A DNA stretch of 64,000 nt from an uncultured Christensenella sp. (GCA_910577845.1 CAJTNA010000004.1:15342-79341); one strand, 5' to 3'. Shown: positions 15,089 to 24,367, counted from the stretch's first letter. A program made the numbers and translations. The notes: a model not told the origin generated them from the sequence alone.

Positions 15089-15664
15089 ATGGCTTACGAA
15101 AGTATGGAAATATTGGAACTTTTTGATGAGTTCGAGAGTAAAATGGATAAAAGTGTGTCAAATTTGAAATATGAGTTTTCTCAAATGAAAGCTGGTAGAG
15201 CAAATGCACATATTCTTGATAAAATTACAGCAGATTATTATGGCACAGAAACACCTATCAATCAAATGGCTAATGTAAGTGTACCAGAGGCTAGACTACT
15301 TGTTATAGCTCCTTGGGATGCAAGCACTGTTAAAGGTATTGAAAAGGCAATTACTGCTGCAAATATTGGTATTACACCAAATAGTGATGGTAAAGTTATT
15401 CGATTAATTTTTCCTGAACTTACTGAGGAACGTCGCCGTGATTTAGTTAAACAAATTAAATCAACTAGTGAAAATTGCAAAGTTGTTTTAAGAAATGCTA
15501 GACGTGATATTAACGATGTGCTTAAAAAGATGAAAAAGGACTCTGCAATATCTGAAGACGATTGTGCAACTTATGAAAAAGATGTTGATAAAAAGTTAGC
15601 AGAGCAAGTTGCAATTGTTGAAAAAGTAACAAGTGATAAAGAAAAAGAGGTTATGAGTGTTTGA
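15089..15664 (+). CDS. frr: Ribosome recycling factor
   Basis: A 191-aa RRF that with EF-G splits post-termination ribosomes. The three-helix bundle and hinge domain are recognisable: KMDKSVSNLKYEFSQMKAGRAN, the beta domain YYGTETPINQMANVSVPEAR, and PELTEERRRDLVKQIK with RNARRDINDVLKKMKKD. The start follows AGAGGTGAAAG. Its stop overlaps the GTG start of a small downstream gene, so the two are translationally coupled. Confidence 0.97.
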   Translation: MAYESMEILELFDEFESKMDKSVSNLKYEFSQMKAGRANAHILDKITADYYGTETPINQMANVSVPEARLLVIAPWDASTVKGIEKAITAANIGITPNSDGKVIRLIFPELTEERRRDLVKQIKSTSENCKVVLRNARRDINDVLKKMKKDSAISEDDCATYEKDVDKKLAEQVAIVEKVTSDKEKEVMSV

Positions 15665-15854
15665 TAGTAGAGTGTATATTGGTATGCCATATGAAAAAGC
15701 AAAATCTATTTTACTGGAGCAAGGCTACAATGTACAAGAGTTGGAAAACACTGCAGACGATAAACACGCCTATGATACAAAACTTGTAGTGCGAGTGCAT
15801 AAAAATAATAACCAAATAACTTTAACAACAGCAAAATTTTTAATGAATATATAA
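15657..15854 (+). CDS. Small protein of unknown function coupled to frr
   Basis: A 65-aa protein starting with GTG inside the end of frr, six bases after AGAGG. Its first half (YIGMPYEKAKSILLEQGYNVQ) resembles half of a PASTA-type fold, in which a small residue, helix and G-F/Y-x-V pattern recur. The second half (KLVVRVHKNNNQITLTTAKF) is predicted beta. No signal peptide or membrane segment. It is not a standard member of the frr operon. The resemblance is short, so no function is assigned; it could act in translation or be a lineage-specific accessory protein. Confidence 0.6.
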   Translation: MFDSRVYIGMPYEKAKSILLEQGYNVQELENTADDKHAYDTKLVVRVHKNNNQITLTTAKFLMNI

Positions 15855-16596
15855 ATAATATTGTATATTAATGTATGTCAAAATCGTTATATATTTGACT
15901 TTTGACAACAACAAGGAAATTAAAGAAATATGCCTTGCCAATATTGTATAAGATTATTTACAAATTATAAACTATGAGGATAGATTGCAATAAATTAAAG
16001 ATAAATATAAATTACAATTAGTTAAGTGTTATATTTGTTAAATACAAACATTAAAAAAACAAAATGGGATATTAACATTTCATAGTAGTTTTTATAACTT
16101 TTATTTATTAAAAGTAAATTTTGCTCAATTAGTGTATAAAGTGTCAAAAAAAGTATACTTTTTTTGTAGATAACCATTACTATATTTTTTACAAATTTCT
16201 ACAAATACAAAAAATAATGACTGGATTTTCAGCCATTATTTTTGTTATATGAAAAAGATATATTATTGTTTTGTAGGAATTAAAATTTTAAATAAATTTC
16301 ATTTGTTTTGTATTTTGCGGTGATAATTTTTATTATTTATTATATAATATAAAACTTCTTGATTATTTTGGTAAAAAGTAGTATAATTATAATGTTTAAG
16401 TATGTACTAATTAAGATTGTTTGGAATTATGGTAAAATTTGTGGAAATTGTATAGATTATTTTAATCTGTTTAATAATTAAACAATACTTTATTTTGTGT
16501 TATAATGTATAAATTATTTAAAATTAGGATTTATTAAATTTAATCTTAATACTTATAATTTAGATTTTTACTTTAATATAATTAGGTAGAGGGTAT
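15855..16596. other. 742-base intergenic region before uppS
   Basis: Very AT-rich with no credible gene. It holds a perfect 20-base palindrome of A7-GTATAC-T7 (16146-16165) and a terminator-like hairpin at 16209. The stretch from 16245 to the uppS start shows nothing specific besides several TATAAT-like sequences. Confidence 0.6.
16209..16244 (+). terminator. Probable intrinsic terminator
   Basis: AAAATAATG-a-CTG pairs with CAG-c-CATTATTTT with one mismatch and ends in T-rich sequence. It may end the pyrH-frr unit, although 350 bases downstream of it. Confidence 0.65.
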
Positions 16597-17283
16597 ATGG
16601 AAGAATTAAAAATACCAAAACACATTGCATTTATTATGGACGGCAATGGCAGATGGGCAAAAAAAAGACATTTACCACGTAGTGTAGGGCACAGAGAAGG
16701 TGTAGGTAGTATGCGTAAAGTGGTTGAAGCTTGTCACAATAGAGGTGTGCAAGTTGTATCCTTTTATGCTTTCAGCACGGAAAACTGGAGTCGTCCTCAA
16801 GAGGAAATAGATACTTTGTTTGGTATGCTTGAAAAATTTGCTAAAAGCGAAATACCAAAGTACGCTAAACGCAATTTTATTATAACTACTATGGGTGATT
16901 TAAACCAATTACCAGATAGCGTGAGAAATGCTTTAGTGGAAAATATGAAGCTTTGCGAAGGCAATACTGGTATGGTTGTAAACCTTGGTATTAATTATGG
17001 CGGACGTGACGAAATAGTTTATGCAGTAAATAAAATTATAAGTAAAGGGATTGAGGTCAATAAGGAAAATATATCTGCAAATTTGTATACAAGTGATTTG
17101 CCCGAACCCGATGTTATGGTGCGTTCAAGCGGTGAGGTAAGGTTATCTAATTTTATGTTATGGCAGTTATCGTATTCCGAGTTTATCTTTATTGATACAC
17201 TTTGGCCTGATATGGATGAGAAAATTATTGATGAAATAATTACAGAATATAATAAACGTGACAGACGTTTTGGGAGGGTGTAA
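16597..17283 (+). CDS. uppS: Isoprenyl transferase (undecaprenyl diphosphate synthase)
   Basis: A 228-aa cis-prenyltransferase making undecaprenyl diphosphate, the lipid carrier for cell-wall precursors. The pyrophosphate-binding loop with catalytic Asp is visible (HIAFIMDGNGRWA), as are SFYAFSTENWSRP, NYGGRDEI and the C-terminal RSSGEVRLSNFMLWQ with the FIDTLWPD end. Length is normal. Start follows AGGTAGAGGG. cdsA begins one base after its stop codon. Confidence 0.97.
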   Translation: MEELKIPKHIAFIMDGNGRWAKKRHLPRSVGHREGVGSMRKVVEACHNRGVQVVSFYAFSTENWSRPQEEIDTLFGMLEKFAKSEIPKYAKRNFIITTMGDLNQLPDSVRNALVENMKLCEGNTGMVVNLGINYGGRDEIVYAVNKIISKGIEVNKENISANLYTSDLPEPDVMVRSSGEVRLSNFMLWQLSYSEFIFIDTLWPDMDEKIIDEIITEYNKRDRRFGRV

Positions 17284-17284
17284 T

Positions 17285-18220
17285 ATGCTAAAGAGGATAG
17301 TAACAGCAGTCGGTTTGTTGGCAGTTGTCTTTGCAAGCGTATTTTGGCTTAGAATGTACAGCTTGATAGCCACTGATATTATCATAATGGCATTTGCCTT
17401 GGTTGGCGGATATGAAATGTTTAAAAGCTTAAGGAAAAAGTCTGTTACAAGAGTAGTTGTTGATGTAAATTTTGTAAGTGATGGAAAAAGTAGCTATAAA
17501 GTTTCTGAATTCAAATTGCAACCGATGTTAATACCAATTGCACTTTGTATGGTAATTATTTACCCTTTGATTTACTTTTTTAAAGAGTTGGGGCTTGTTG
17601 TTACACTTGCGGTGGCAACAATTATAAGTTTAATTATTATGGTCGTTAAGCATAAAGAGTATTCAATAAGTGATGTTGGTGCTACAGTATTCAATATTGT
17701 TTATCCAATACTAATAATGAGTATACTTGTTATAATGAATCATAGTAAAATGGGGTTGCTTAGCATATTTAGTACATTTGCAGTAGTAGTACTTACAGAT
17801 ACAATGGCATTTTTTGTTGGTATAACTTGCAAAGGTCCAAAGTTATGTCCTAATGTAAGTCCTAAAAAGACTATAAGTGGTGCAGTGGGTGGTGTGCTTG
17901 GTGGAATACTTGGTATGGTTATAGTATACTTGCTTTTCTGTCAGTTTAACTTGTTTAATTATATGAATAATGGTGAGCTAAATTATATCTTTTCTAATAT
18001 TCCACTAAACTTGGCAGTTATGTTGCCATTGGGTGCCATTTGCAGTGTAATTGCGGAATTTGGAGATTTAGCTGCAAGCATTATAAAACGTAAGATTGGT
18101 ATAAAAGATTATGGCAATTTATTCCCAGGACACGGCGGTGTAATGGATAGAATAGATAGCTTTTTGGCAGTAATTCCAGTTATGTATATTGTTTTTGCAA
18201 TTTGCGAAAGATTTGTTTGA
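17285..18220 (+). CDS. cdsA: Phosphatidate cytidylyltransferase
   Basis: A 311-aa integral membrane enzyme making CDP-diacylglycerol from phosphatidic acid and CTP. About eight hydrophobic segments are apparent. The family signature near the C-terminus, IKRKIGIKDYGNLFPGHGG followed by MDRIDS, is intact. The ATG at 17285 is chosen because the preceding uppS end supplies GGGAGGGTG; an in-frame GTG at 17258 would overlap uppS by 26 bases. Located between uppS and dxr as in most Bacillota. Confidence 0.95.
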   Translation: MLKRIVTAVGLLAVVFASVFWLRMYSLIATDIIIMAFALVGGYEMFKSLRKKSVTRVVVDVNFVSDGKSSYKVSEFKLQPMLIPIALCMVIIYPLIYFFKELGLVVTLAVATIISLIIMVVKHKEYSISDVGATVFNIVYPILIMSILVIMNHSKMGLLSIFSTFAVVVLTDTMAFFVGITCKGPKLCPNVSPKKTISGAVGGVLGGILGMVIVYLLFCQFNLFNYMNNGELNYIFSNIPLNLAVMLPLGAICSVIAEFGDLAASIIKRKIGIKDYGNLFPGHGGVMDRIDSFLAVIPVMYIVFAICERFV

Positions 18221-18245
18221 TTGTTAAATTGATAATAAACACTTT

Positions 18246-18262
18246 GAAAATCGATATTAATT
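18246..18262 (+). repeat. Recurrent intergenic motif GAAAATCGATA
   Basis: Plus-strand copy in the 209-base gap between cdsA and dxr. Confidence 0.45.
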
Positions 18263-18429
18263 ATAATTTGAATTAATAATAAAATAATTTAGAGCAAACC
18301 AATTATAAAATTTATACTGCTTATAAATAGTAAATTCCACATTTATAATTAGTTGGTTAATGTTAAGTAGCTGAAATTAGTTGTTACTTAAAGCAATTTG
18401 TTTATGTGCAAGTTAGTTAAAGGGGTAAT

Positions 18430-19560
18430 ATGAAAGAGATAATTATATTAGGTTCTACTGGTTCAATTGGTAAACAAACTTTGGATATTGTAAGAGAGTA
18501 TCCAGAAATGTTTTGTGTTGTAGGAATGTCTTGCAACAGCAATGTAGAATTGTTCAATAAACAAATCGCAGAGTTTAAACCTAAATATGTTTATGTTCAC
18601 GATAAAGTAGCTCGTAGCAAATGTGAACTTTATGGCAGTAAAATGTTGGGGTCTAGTGAGGAATTAGTAAGTATTCCACAAGGTCAAATAGTTGTTACTG
18701 CTATGGTTGGTATTAGTGGACTAATTCCTACAATAGTAGCAATAAATAACGGCAAAGATATTGCACTTGCAAACAAGGAAACTTTGGTTACTGGTGGTGA
18801 TATAGTTATGCCTCTTGCAAAACAAAAGGGGGTAAACATTTTTCCAGTTGACTCTGAGCATAGTGCTATATGGCAATGTAGTGAGTATGGTAGAGCAAAA
18901 GATATAAAAGGTTTGATATTGACAGCTAGTGGCGGTGCTTTTAGAGGTCGTAGTCAAGCGGAATTGTTAAAGGTTACTGCAAAAGACGCATTGAAACATC
19001 CAACGTGGAATATGGGGGCAAAAGTTACTATAGATAGTAGTACACTTATGAATAAAGGACTTGAGATTATTGAGGCGAAGCATTTGTTTAATATGCCAGT
19101 TGAAAAAATTGAGGTTGTAATTCATAAACAAAGTATTATTCATAGTTTGGTTACATATAATGATAATAGCGTTATAGCCGAAATGTCTTATCCAGATATG
19201 AGGTTACCAATACAACTTGCATTATCTTATCCATCAAAAATCGGTACTAAATTGCCAGAGCTTGATTTGACAGAGGTAGCTCAGCTTACTTTTGAAAAAC
19301 CAGATATGAATGTTTTTCCTTGCCTTGGCATAGCTAAAGAGTGTGCAAAGCTTGGTGGGTTGTACCCAACATTAATGAATGGTGCAAATGAAATAGCAGT
19401 TGATGCATTTTTGAAAAACAAAATAGGTTTTTATGATATAAATGATATTATCAGTAAAGTTGTATGCAAAGGCGAAAGTTGTAGTGAAATTACTTTGGAT
19501 AGTATTATTCAAGCGGATAAAATGGCACGAGAGGTTGCAAAACAATTGATTAAATGTTAA
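18430..19560 (+). CDS. dxr: 1-deoxy-D-xylulose 5-phosphate reductoisomerase
   Basis: A 376-aa enzyme of the MEP pathway that converts DXP to MEP using NADPH. The Rossmann dinucleotide loop LGSTGSIGKQTLDI is at residues 4-17, the metal-binding PVDSEHSAIWQ near 140, and the flexible substrate loop around MGAKVTIDSSTLMNKGLE near 195. Length is normal. Also called ispC. It lies in the canonical cdsA-dxr-rseP-ispG order with ten bases to rseP, supplying isoprenoid precursors for UppS encoded just upstream. Confidence 0.97.
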   Translation: MKEIIILGSTGSIGKQTLDIVREYPEMFCVVGMSCNSNVELFNKQIAEFKPKYVYVHDKVARSKCELYGSKMLGSSEELVSIPQGQIVVTAMVGISGLIPTIVAINNGKDIALANKETLVTGGDIVMPLAKQKGVNIFPVDSEHSAIWQCSEYGRAKDIKGLILTASGGAFRGRSQAELLKVTAKDALKHPTWNMGAKVTIDSSTLMNKGLEIIEAKHLFNMPVEKIEVVIHKQSIIHSLVTYNDNSVIAEMSYPDMRLPIQLALSYPSKIGTKLPELDLTEVAQLTFEKPDMNVFPCLGIAKECAKLGGLYPTLMNGANEIAVDAFLKNKIGFYDINDIISKVVCKGESCSEITLDSIIQADKMAREVAKQLIKC

Positions 19561-19570
19561 TAGGTGTTGT

Positions 19571-20668
19571 ATGGGTTTGATTTTGTCAGCAGTGACTTTT
19601 GGTGGAGTAATGAAATGGATTGGTTTTATTGCCATAGCTCTACTTTGCCTTATGTTTATGATTGTAGTTCACGAGTTTGGTCACTTTGTAGTGGGCAGAT
19701 TACTTGGTTTTAAAGTGGACGAATTTGCTGTTGGTTTTGGTCCTGCAATTTTTAAATATACAAGTAAAAAGTCTGGTGTAATTTTTTCTCTTAGATGTTT
19801 GCCATTAGGTGGGTTCTGCGGATTCCACGGTGAGAATGACGAGGAAGATAAACCTTTAACTAAAGATAACTTTAATTTTCATAAGCCTTGGAAAAGAATA
19901 CTTGTTTTTATTGCGGGGGCCGGATTCAATCTTCTGTCTGCAGTAGTGCTTTGTACAATATTTTTTATGGCATATGGTGATATGATGCCAAAAGTACTTA
20001 TGACTTATCAGTTTGAAAATGGTATTGAGCAAAATTTGCAAGAGGGCGATTTGATTATTGCCGTTGACGGAAAAAGTTTATATTCCACTGCTGTGCCTAA
20101 TGATTTAGCAAACAGAATACAAAAACATAGTGATAAAATGAATGTAACCATTATCCGTGATGGTGATAAACAAGATATAGTTATCTATATAGGTGATTAT
20201 CTTTCAACTAATGCGGAAAATCAAGTAATTGAGAGTCGTGGACTTGGTATATCTATTACCTATGAGGAATATAGATTTGGTTTTATTGAGTCATTAGGTA
20301 GGTCGTTTGTTTTTATCTTTAAGTTGTTTGGTACAATATTTACCTCAATTGGTGCAGTCATAACTGGTGCATTGGGAGTAGGGGAGGCAATGGGTGGTAC
20401 AGTTACTGCAATACAGCAAATTGCAATGGTATCTCAAATTGGTTTTAGGGGTGTTTTGTTTGCCGTTTGTGCATTGTCTGCAAATATAGCAATTATGAAT
20501 TTGTTGCCAATACCAGCTTTAGACGGAGCACACGTTGTATTTACAACTATAGAATGGGTAAGAGGTAAGCCACTCAATAGAAAAGTGGAAAATATTATCC
20601 ATACTATAGGTTTAATTTGTTTGTTTGCACTTGCAATTATATTAGACGTGGTACATTTTGTAAGTTGA
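19571..20668 (+). CDS. rseP: Site-2 membrane protease RseP/RasP family
   Basis: A 365-aa M50 intramembrane zinc metalloprotease. The zinc-binding HEFGH lies in the first membrane segment (about residue 34), a PDZ domain spans roughly 150-220 (around LQEGDLIIAVDGKSLY), and the third zinc ligand is in NLLPIPALDGAHVVF near the C-terminus. In Bacillus, RasP cleaves anti-sigma factors and leftover signal peptides. The ATG 19571 follows TAGGTG; an internal ATG at 19613 is an alternative start but has its purine stretch too close. Confidence 0.94.
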   Translation: MGLILSAVTFGGVMKWIGFIAIALLCLMFMIVVHEFGHFVVGRLLGFKVDEFAVGFGPAIFKYTSKKSGVIFSLRCLPLGGFCGFHGENDEEDKPLTKDNFNFHKPWKRILVFIAGAGFNLLSAVVLCTIFFMAYGDMMPKVLMTYQFENGIEQNLQEGDLIIAVDGKSLYSTAVPNDLANRIQKHSDKMNVTIIRDGDKQDIVIYIGDYLSTNAENQVIESRGLGISITYEEYRFGFIESLGRSFVFIFKLFGTIFTSIGAVITGALGVGEAMGGTVTAIQQIAMVSQIGFRGVLFAVCALSANIAIMNLLPIPALDGAHVVFTTIEWVRGKPLNRKVENIIHTIGLICLFALAIILDVVHFVS

Positions 20669-20767
20669 AAGCATAATATTGTTAAATAATTATTGATTAA
20701 TTATATATTGTATATTATTTAAGTATTGTAATTTATGTAGCATAAAAAAATATTTTATGGGGTAAAT

Positions 20768-21790
20768 ATGAAAGTACAAATTGGTAATGTTACTATTGGT
20801 GATGGCGAGAAGATAGCTATTCAATCAATGTGTAATACAAAAACAACGGATATTGAGGGGAGTATTAAACAAATTTTGCAACTTGAGGAATATGGTTGTG
20901 ATATTGTTAGGCTGTCTGTACCCGATGTGGAAAGTAGTATCGCTCTTAAAGAGATTATAAAAAATGTGCATATTCCAGTAGTTGCGGATATTCATTTTGA
21001 CTATCGTTTAGCGATTGCATCTTGTGATAGTGGTGCAAGTAAAATACGTATCAACCCTGGCAATATTGGAGATGAGGGAAAAGTTAAATATGTTGCCGAT
21101 TACTTAAAAGAGAGGAATATTCCTATTCGTATTGGTGTAAATGGTGGTTCACTAGAAAAGCAATATAAAAATTTACCACTTGCTGAGGCAATGTGCAAAA
21201 GTGCTTTAGGTCACGTAACTTTGCTTGAAAAATGCAATTTCTACAATGCAATTATTTCTGTAAAATCAAGTGATGTAAGGACAAGCGTTGAGGCCTATAG
21301 ATTGCTTGCAAAAGCTTGTGATTATCCTTTACACGTGGGCATTACTGAAGCAGGAGTTTATGAAAGAGGTGTAATAAAATCCGCTGTTGGAATTGGTAGT
21401 TTATTGCTTGACGGAATTGGTGATACAATAAGAGTTAGTTTGTCAGACGAGCCATATAAAGAGGTGATTGTCGCAAAAAATATTTTAAACTGTTTAGGAC
21501 TTGGCGAGCCACACGTTGAGGTTATAAGTTGCCCTACTTGTGCAAGAACAAATATAGATGTTGCGGGGCTTGCTAATATGGTTGTTGAAGCTACAAAAGA
21601 CATAAAAAAATCTGCTAAGATTGCAGTTATGGGGTGTGTAGTCAATGGACCAGGTGAGGCATCAAGCTGTGATTTCGGTGTTGCGGGTGGAAAAGATAAG
21701 TCTGCAATTTTTGCAAATGGAAAGGTTTTAAAAACTATTGATAACAGCGAATTGATTAATGAGATTTTAGCTTTTATATCTAAATTATAA
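20768..21790 (+). CDS. ispG: 4-hydroxy-3-methylbut-2-enyl diphosphate synthase
   Basis: A 340-aa iron-sulfur enzyme (GcpE) of the MEP pathway making HMBPP. The TIM-barrel half begins with QIGNVTIGDGEKIAIQSMCN. The C-terminal 4Fe-4S domain retains its ligands in SCPTCART and GCVVNGPGE, with EASSCDFGVAGGKDKSA behind. Length is typical for the short bacterial form. It follows rseP and precedes the polC position, as in other Clostridia; proS, often found here, is absent. Confidence 0.96.
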   Translation: MKVQIGNVTIGDGEKIAIQSMCNTKTTDIEGSIKQILQLEEYGCDIVRLSVPDVESSIALKEIIKNVHIPVVADIHFDYRLAIASCDSGASKIRINPGNIGDEGKVKYVADYLKERNIPIRIGVNGGSLEKQYKNLPLAEAMCKSALGHVTLLEKCNFYNAIISVKSSDVRTSVEAYRLLAKACDYPLHVGITEAGVYERGVIKSAVGIGSLLLDGIGDTIRVSLSDEPYKEVIVAKNILNCLGLGEPHVEVISCPTCARTNIDVAGLANMVVEATKDIKKSAKIAVMGCVVNGPGEASSCDFGVAGGKDKSAIFANGKVLKTIDNSELINEILAFISKL

Positions 21791-22029
21791 AAATTATCTT
21801 TGATAAAAAAAACATTGTCATATAATTATGGTCAAAAAATGATAATTTAAAATTATTGTGATGAATTGTGCTAAAATTATTTAAAAGATATAAGATAAAG
21901 CGTTGTACTAAATTAGGTTTTAAAAAATTGTAAGTTTAAAGCTATGACTTTAATGTTAATTTAAAAGTTGATAGTGTACAATAATAAATTGTAAAATTAT
22001 TGGAATGGAAAAATATGTAAATAGGCTGT

Positions 22030-22048
22030 GAAAATCGGTACTATTTGT
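22030..22048 (+). repeat. Recurrent intergenic motif GAAAATCGGTACTA
   Basis: Plus-strand copy immediately upstream of the PolC-like gene; AAATAG and CTATTT flank it and could pair. It shares 14 bases with the copy at 33142. Confidence 0.5.
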
Positions 22049-22062
22049 AAAATGAGGTTGTT

Positions 22063-23580
22063 GTGGAATTTTTGGATAAATTTAATGAATTAACAAATGA
22101 AAAGTATTTGCCTATGCGTGTTGGCAGTGTGGATATACAAAAAAAACCGCCAGTAATAGCTGTTAATTTTTTGGTGCCTTATGACATTTTGGACTCTTAC
22201 ACTGAGGAGGATAAAAAGGCTATTAAAGAGGTGACAAGCAGTTTGTTGCCTACCTCAATGCAAGTAGAGGTTACTTTTACTAAATCGTTTATTGATGAGG
22301 AAATTGTAAGGCGTTATGTGCTTAACTTTTTTAAGGAAAAACACCCAACAGTTTTGATAGAGAATAATGAAATTGAGATTAAAATAGTAAATCAAATTGC
22401 TTTTGTAACTATTAATATGAAATCTATGTTTTATGATTATTTTAAGTCGGTTGACTTAGTGCATAACATTACACAATATATGGCTCATAAAATGTGTAAT
22501 GAAATTAGATTGCAAGTTGTAGATAGCAAACAAGATATAAACTTTGATACAGATTTGGCTACTGAGGATTCTATTACTATTGTTAGTCGTAGGATAAGGA
22601 CAAATAACCATACAAAAATTGTTGGCAAGGAAATTACTTCTCGTGCAAGGTATATTGTGGACAGCAAAGATACTGAAGAGTACGCAATTTATGCTGGCGA
22701 AGTAATTGAGTTTAAGAGAAACGAAAGTAAAAAAACTGGTAACTCTTATTACGTTTTTAAGATAAATGATACCACTGGCAATATGACTTGTAAGGCGTTT
22801 GCAAAATATAAGGGCGAGGGCATTTATGACGAGATAAATATTGGTGATGAGGTAATTATTACTGGCAGACGAGATGTGGATACTTTTTTACACGATAGCG
22901 TTTTGTTGTGCCGTGATATTAGCAAATGTGAGATTGACAAGTCCTCAATCGTTCTTAAAGAGGAGTTGAAAGCTGTTCCACTAAGTTATGTGGCGGTTCG
23001 CCCAGAAAAATATGTCGATTTTGTTCAAGACGATTTGTTTGCAGTTGGTGAGGCTCAACAAGTTACACCTTACCTAATGGGTAAATCTTTTGTTGTGTTC
23101 GATTTTGAAACCACTGGCATAGATGTGTCTGATGAGGTTACGGAGTTAGGTGCTGTTAAAATTGTAGATGGTGTTATTACGGAAACTTTTTCAACTTTTG
23201 TAAACCCACATATCCATATACCAGAGGAAATTACAAAACTAACTTCTATTACTGACGATGATGTTAAAGATGCACCAGATATGTCAGAAGTTATTGCAGA
23301 TTTTTATAAGTTTAGCGAAAACTGCACTTTGGTAGCTCATAACATTTCATTTGATAAAATGTTCGTGGATAAATATGCAAAATTAAATGGCTATATTTTC
23401 CCTAATCATACTATGGATACTTTGGCTATGGCAAGGAAAAGTGTAATTTGTAAAAATTATAAATTAGGCACTTTATGCACACATTTTGGCATTAGTTTAG
23501 AGGGGGCTCATAGAGCGGTTAATGATTGCTTGGCAACTGCAAAATTGTTTATAGAACTTGTTAAAATTGGTAAGTTTTAA
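22063..23580 (+). CDS. PolC-type protein with N-terminal, OB and DEDDh exonuclease regions but no polymerase
   Basis: A 505-aa protein in the genomic place of polC. Residues 1-200 resemble the PolC N-terminal domain, 207-290 an OB fold (EYAIYAGEVIEFKRNESKK onward), and 343-503 a DEDDh 3'-5' exonuclease with all catalytic residues: D347 and E349 in FDFETTG, D431 in HNISFDKMF, H483 and D488 in HRAVND. A normal PolC is about 1,400 aa, with a PHP domain around the exonuclease and a large polymerase core behind it. Here a 50-aa linker replaces PHP and a clean TAA ends the gene; no reading frame of the polymerase follows. GTG start after TGAGG. It could be a split PolC or a separate proofreading subunit. 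Confidence 0.85.
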   Translation: MEFLDKFNELTNEKYLPMRVGSVDIQKKPPVIAVNFLVPYDILDSYTEEDKKAIKEVTSSLLPTSMQVEVTFTKSFIDEEIVRRYVLNFFKEKHPTVLIENNEIEIKIVNQIAFVTINMKSMFYDYFKSVDLVHNITQYMAHKMCNEIRLQVVDSKQDINFDTDLATEDSITIVSRRIRTNNHTKIVGKEITSRARYIVDSKDTEEYAIYAGEVIEFKRNESKKTGNSYYVFKINDTTGNMTCKAFAKYKGEGIYDEINIGDEVIITGRRDVDTFLHDSVLLCRDISKCEIDKSSIVLKEELKAVPLSYVAVRPEKYVDFVQDDLFAVGEAQQVTPYLMGKSFVVFDFETTGIDVSDEVTELGAVKIVDGVITETFSTFVNPHIHIPEEITKLTSITDDDVKDAPDMSEVIADFYKFSENCTLVAHNISFDKMFVDKYAKLNGYIFPNHTMDTLAMARKSVICKNYKLGTLCTHFGISLEGAHRAVNDCLATAKLFIELVKIGKF

Positions 23581-23810
23581 TTTAAAACTCCTTAGAAAAG
23601 TTTTGACAGATTAAGTTATAAATACTTTCAGAAATGCAATCTAGATTGCTAAGAGAACGTATTTTTTGAGGGTAAGGGCTTATATATTAATTAATTGACT
23701 ATTGGTTTTAAACATTCATATAACAATTAAACTTTTAACTTAATATGTAACTTTTATTAGAAAATGAAATTGTTGTGATAAAAAAAATAATAAAAATATT
23801 TAAAAAACAC
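23581..23810. other. Intergenic region after the PolC-like gene
   Basis: AT-rich, without a credible frame for the missing polymerase part. It leads into the rimP promoter. Nothing else was recognised. Confidence 0.55.
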
Positions 23811-23839
23811 TTGCATTATGTTGTACAATGTGATATACT
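23811..23839 (+). promoter_or_regulatory. rimP-nusA operon promoter
   Basis: TTGCAT (23811-23816), 17 bases, TATACT (23834-23839). Transcription should begin near 23846, just before a strong hairpin. Confidence 0.75.
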
Positions 23840-23860
23840 AATAGCGTAATAGATTAGCAT

Positions 23861-23887
23861 CTAAGGAGTGGTCGAACCACTCCTTAG
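23861..23887 (+). promoter_or_regulatory. Perfect hairpin in the rimP leader, possible attenuator
   Basis: CTAAGGAGTGGT and ACCACTCCTTAG form a 12-base perfect stem with a CGA loop, starting about 15 bases into the transcript. The right arm carries CTCCTT, which could also pair with the GGAGG of rimP 6-10 bases downstream. The T-run after it is short, so a classic terminator is less likely than a leader regulator. Confidence 0.6.
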
Positions 23888-23902
23888 TGTTTTGGAGGAT
23901 TT

Positions 23903-24367
23903 ATGTCAAAGGTTATTGATATGGTTGCTACACATATTACAAAGGCTGTTGAGGATATTGGATATGAGATAGTAGAAATCACTTATAAAAAATATTTAGG
24001 TGATATGAACTTGACTATTTATATTGATAAGGATGGCGGTGTAGATTTGAATGGTTGTGAACTTGTGCATAGAACTATTGACCCTATTTTAGACGAGATT
24101 GACCCTACAAGTGGTGAAAAATACATTTTAAATGTTTCCTCACCTGGGATAGATAGACCGCTTAAGTTTGAGCGTGATTATCGTAGAAACTTGGACAAAG
24201 AGGTTAATATATCTTTGTTTGAAAAGGTTGGCGATATTAAAAAATTTGTTGCCATTTTACGAGCTTTTGACTTGCAAACAGGGATAATTAAAGTTGAGTA
24301 TAAGGGGAAAGAGTTGGAACTTGAAATAAAAAACATTGCTCTTATAAAACCAGAACTTAAGTTTTAA
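23903..24367 (+). CDS. rimP: Ribosome maturation factor RimP
   Basis: A 154-aa 30S assembly factor. The N-terminal domain has EDIGYEIVEITYKKYLGDMNL and the diagnostic ILNVSSPGIDRPLK lies near residue 85; the C-terminal SH3-like domain binds S12. Length is normal. It starts after TTGGAGG. First gene of the rimP-nusA-rnpM-ylxQ-infB-rbfA group, but separated from nusA by an unusual gap of more than 400 bases. Confidence 0.95.
   Translation: MSKVIDMVATHITKAVEDIGYEIVEITYKKYLGDMNLTIYIDKDGGVDLNGCELVHRTIDPILDEIDPTSGEKYILNVSSPGIDRPLKFERDYRRNLDKEVNISLFEKVGDIKKFVAILRAFDLQTGIIKVEYKGKELELEIKNIALIKPELKF

Noticed and set aside
16146..16165. Perfect palindrome of A7-GTATAC-T7 before uppS as an operator.
   Set aside because: The arms are homopolymer runs expected in this AT-rich region; at most a weak terminator.
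23581..23902. Possible frameshifted continuation of PolC after its stop codon.
   Set aside because: No frame in this interval is open for more than a short distance or resembles PHP or polymerase motifs, and the rimP promoter occupies its end.
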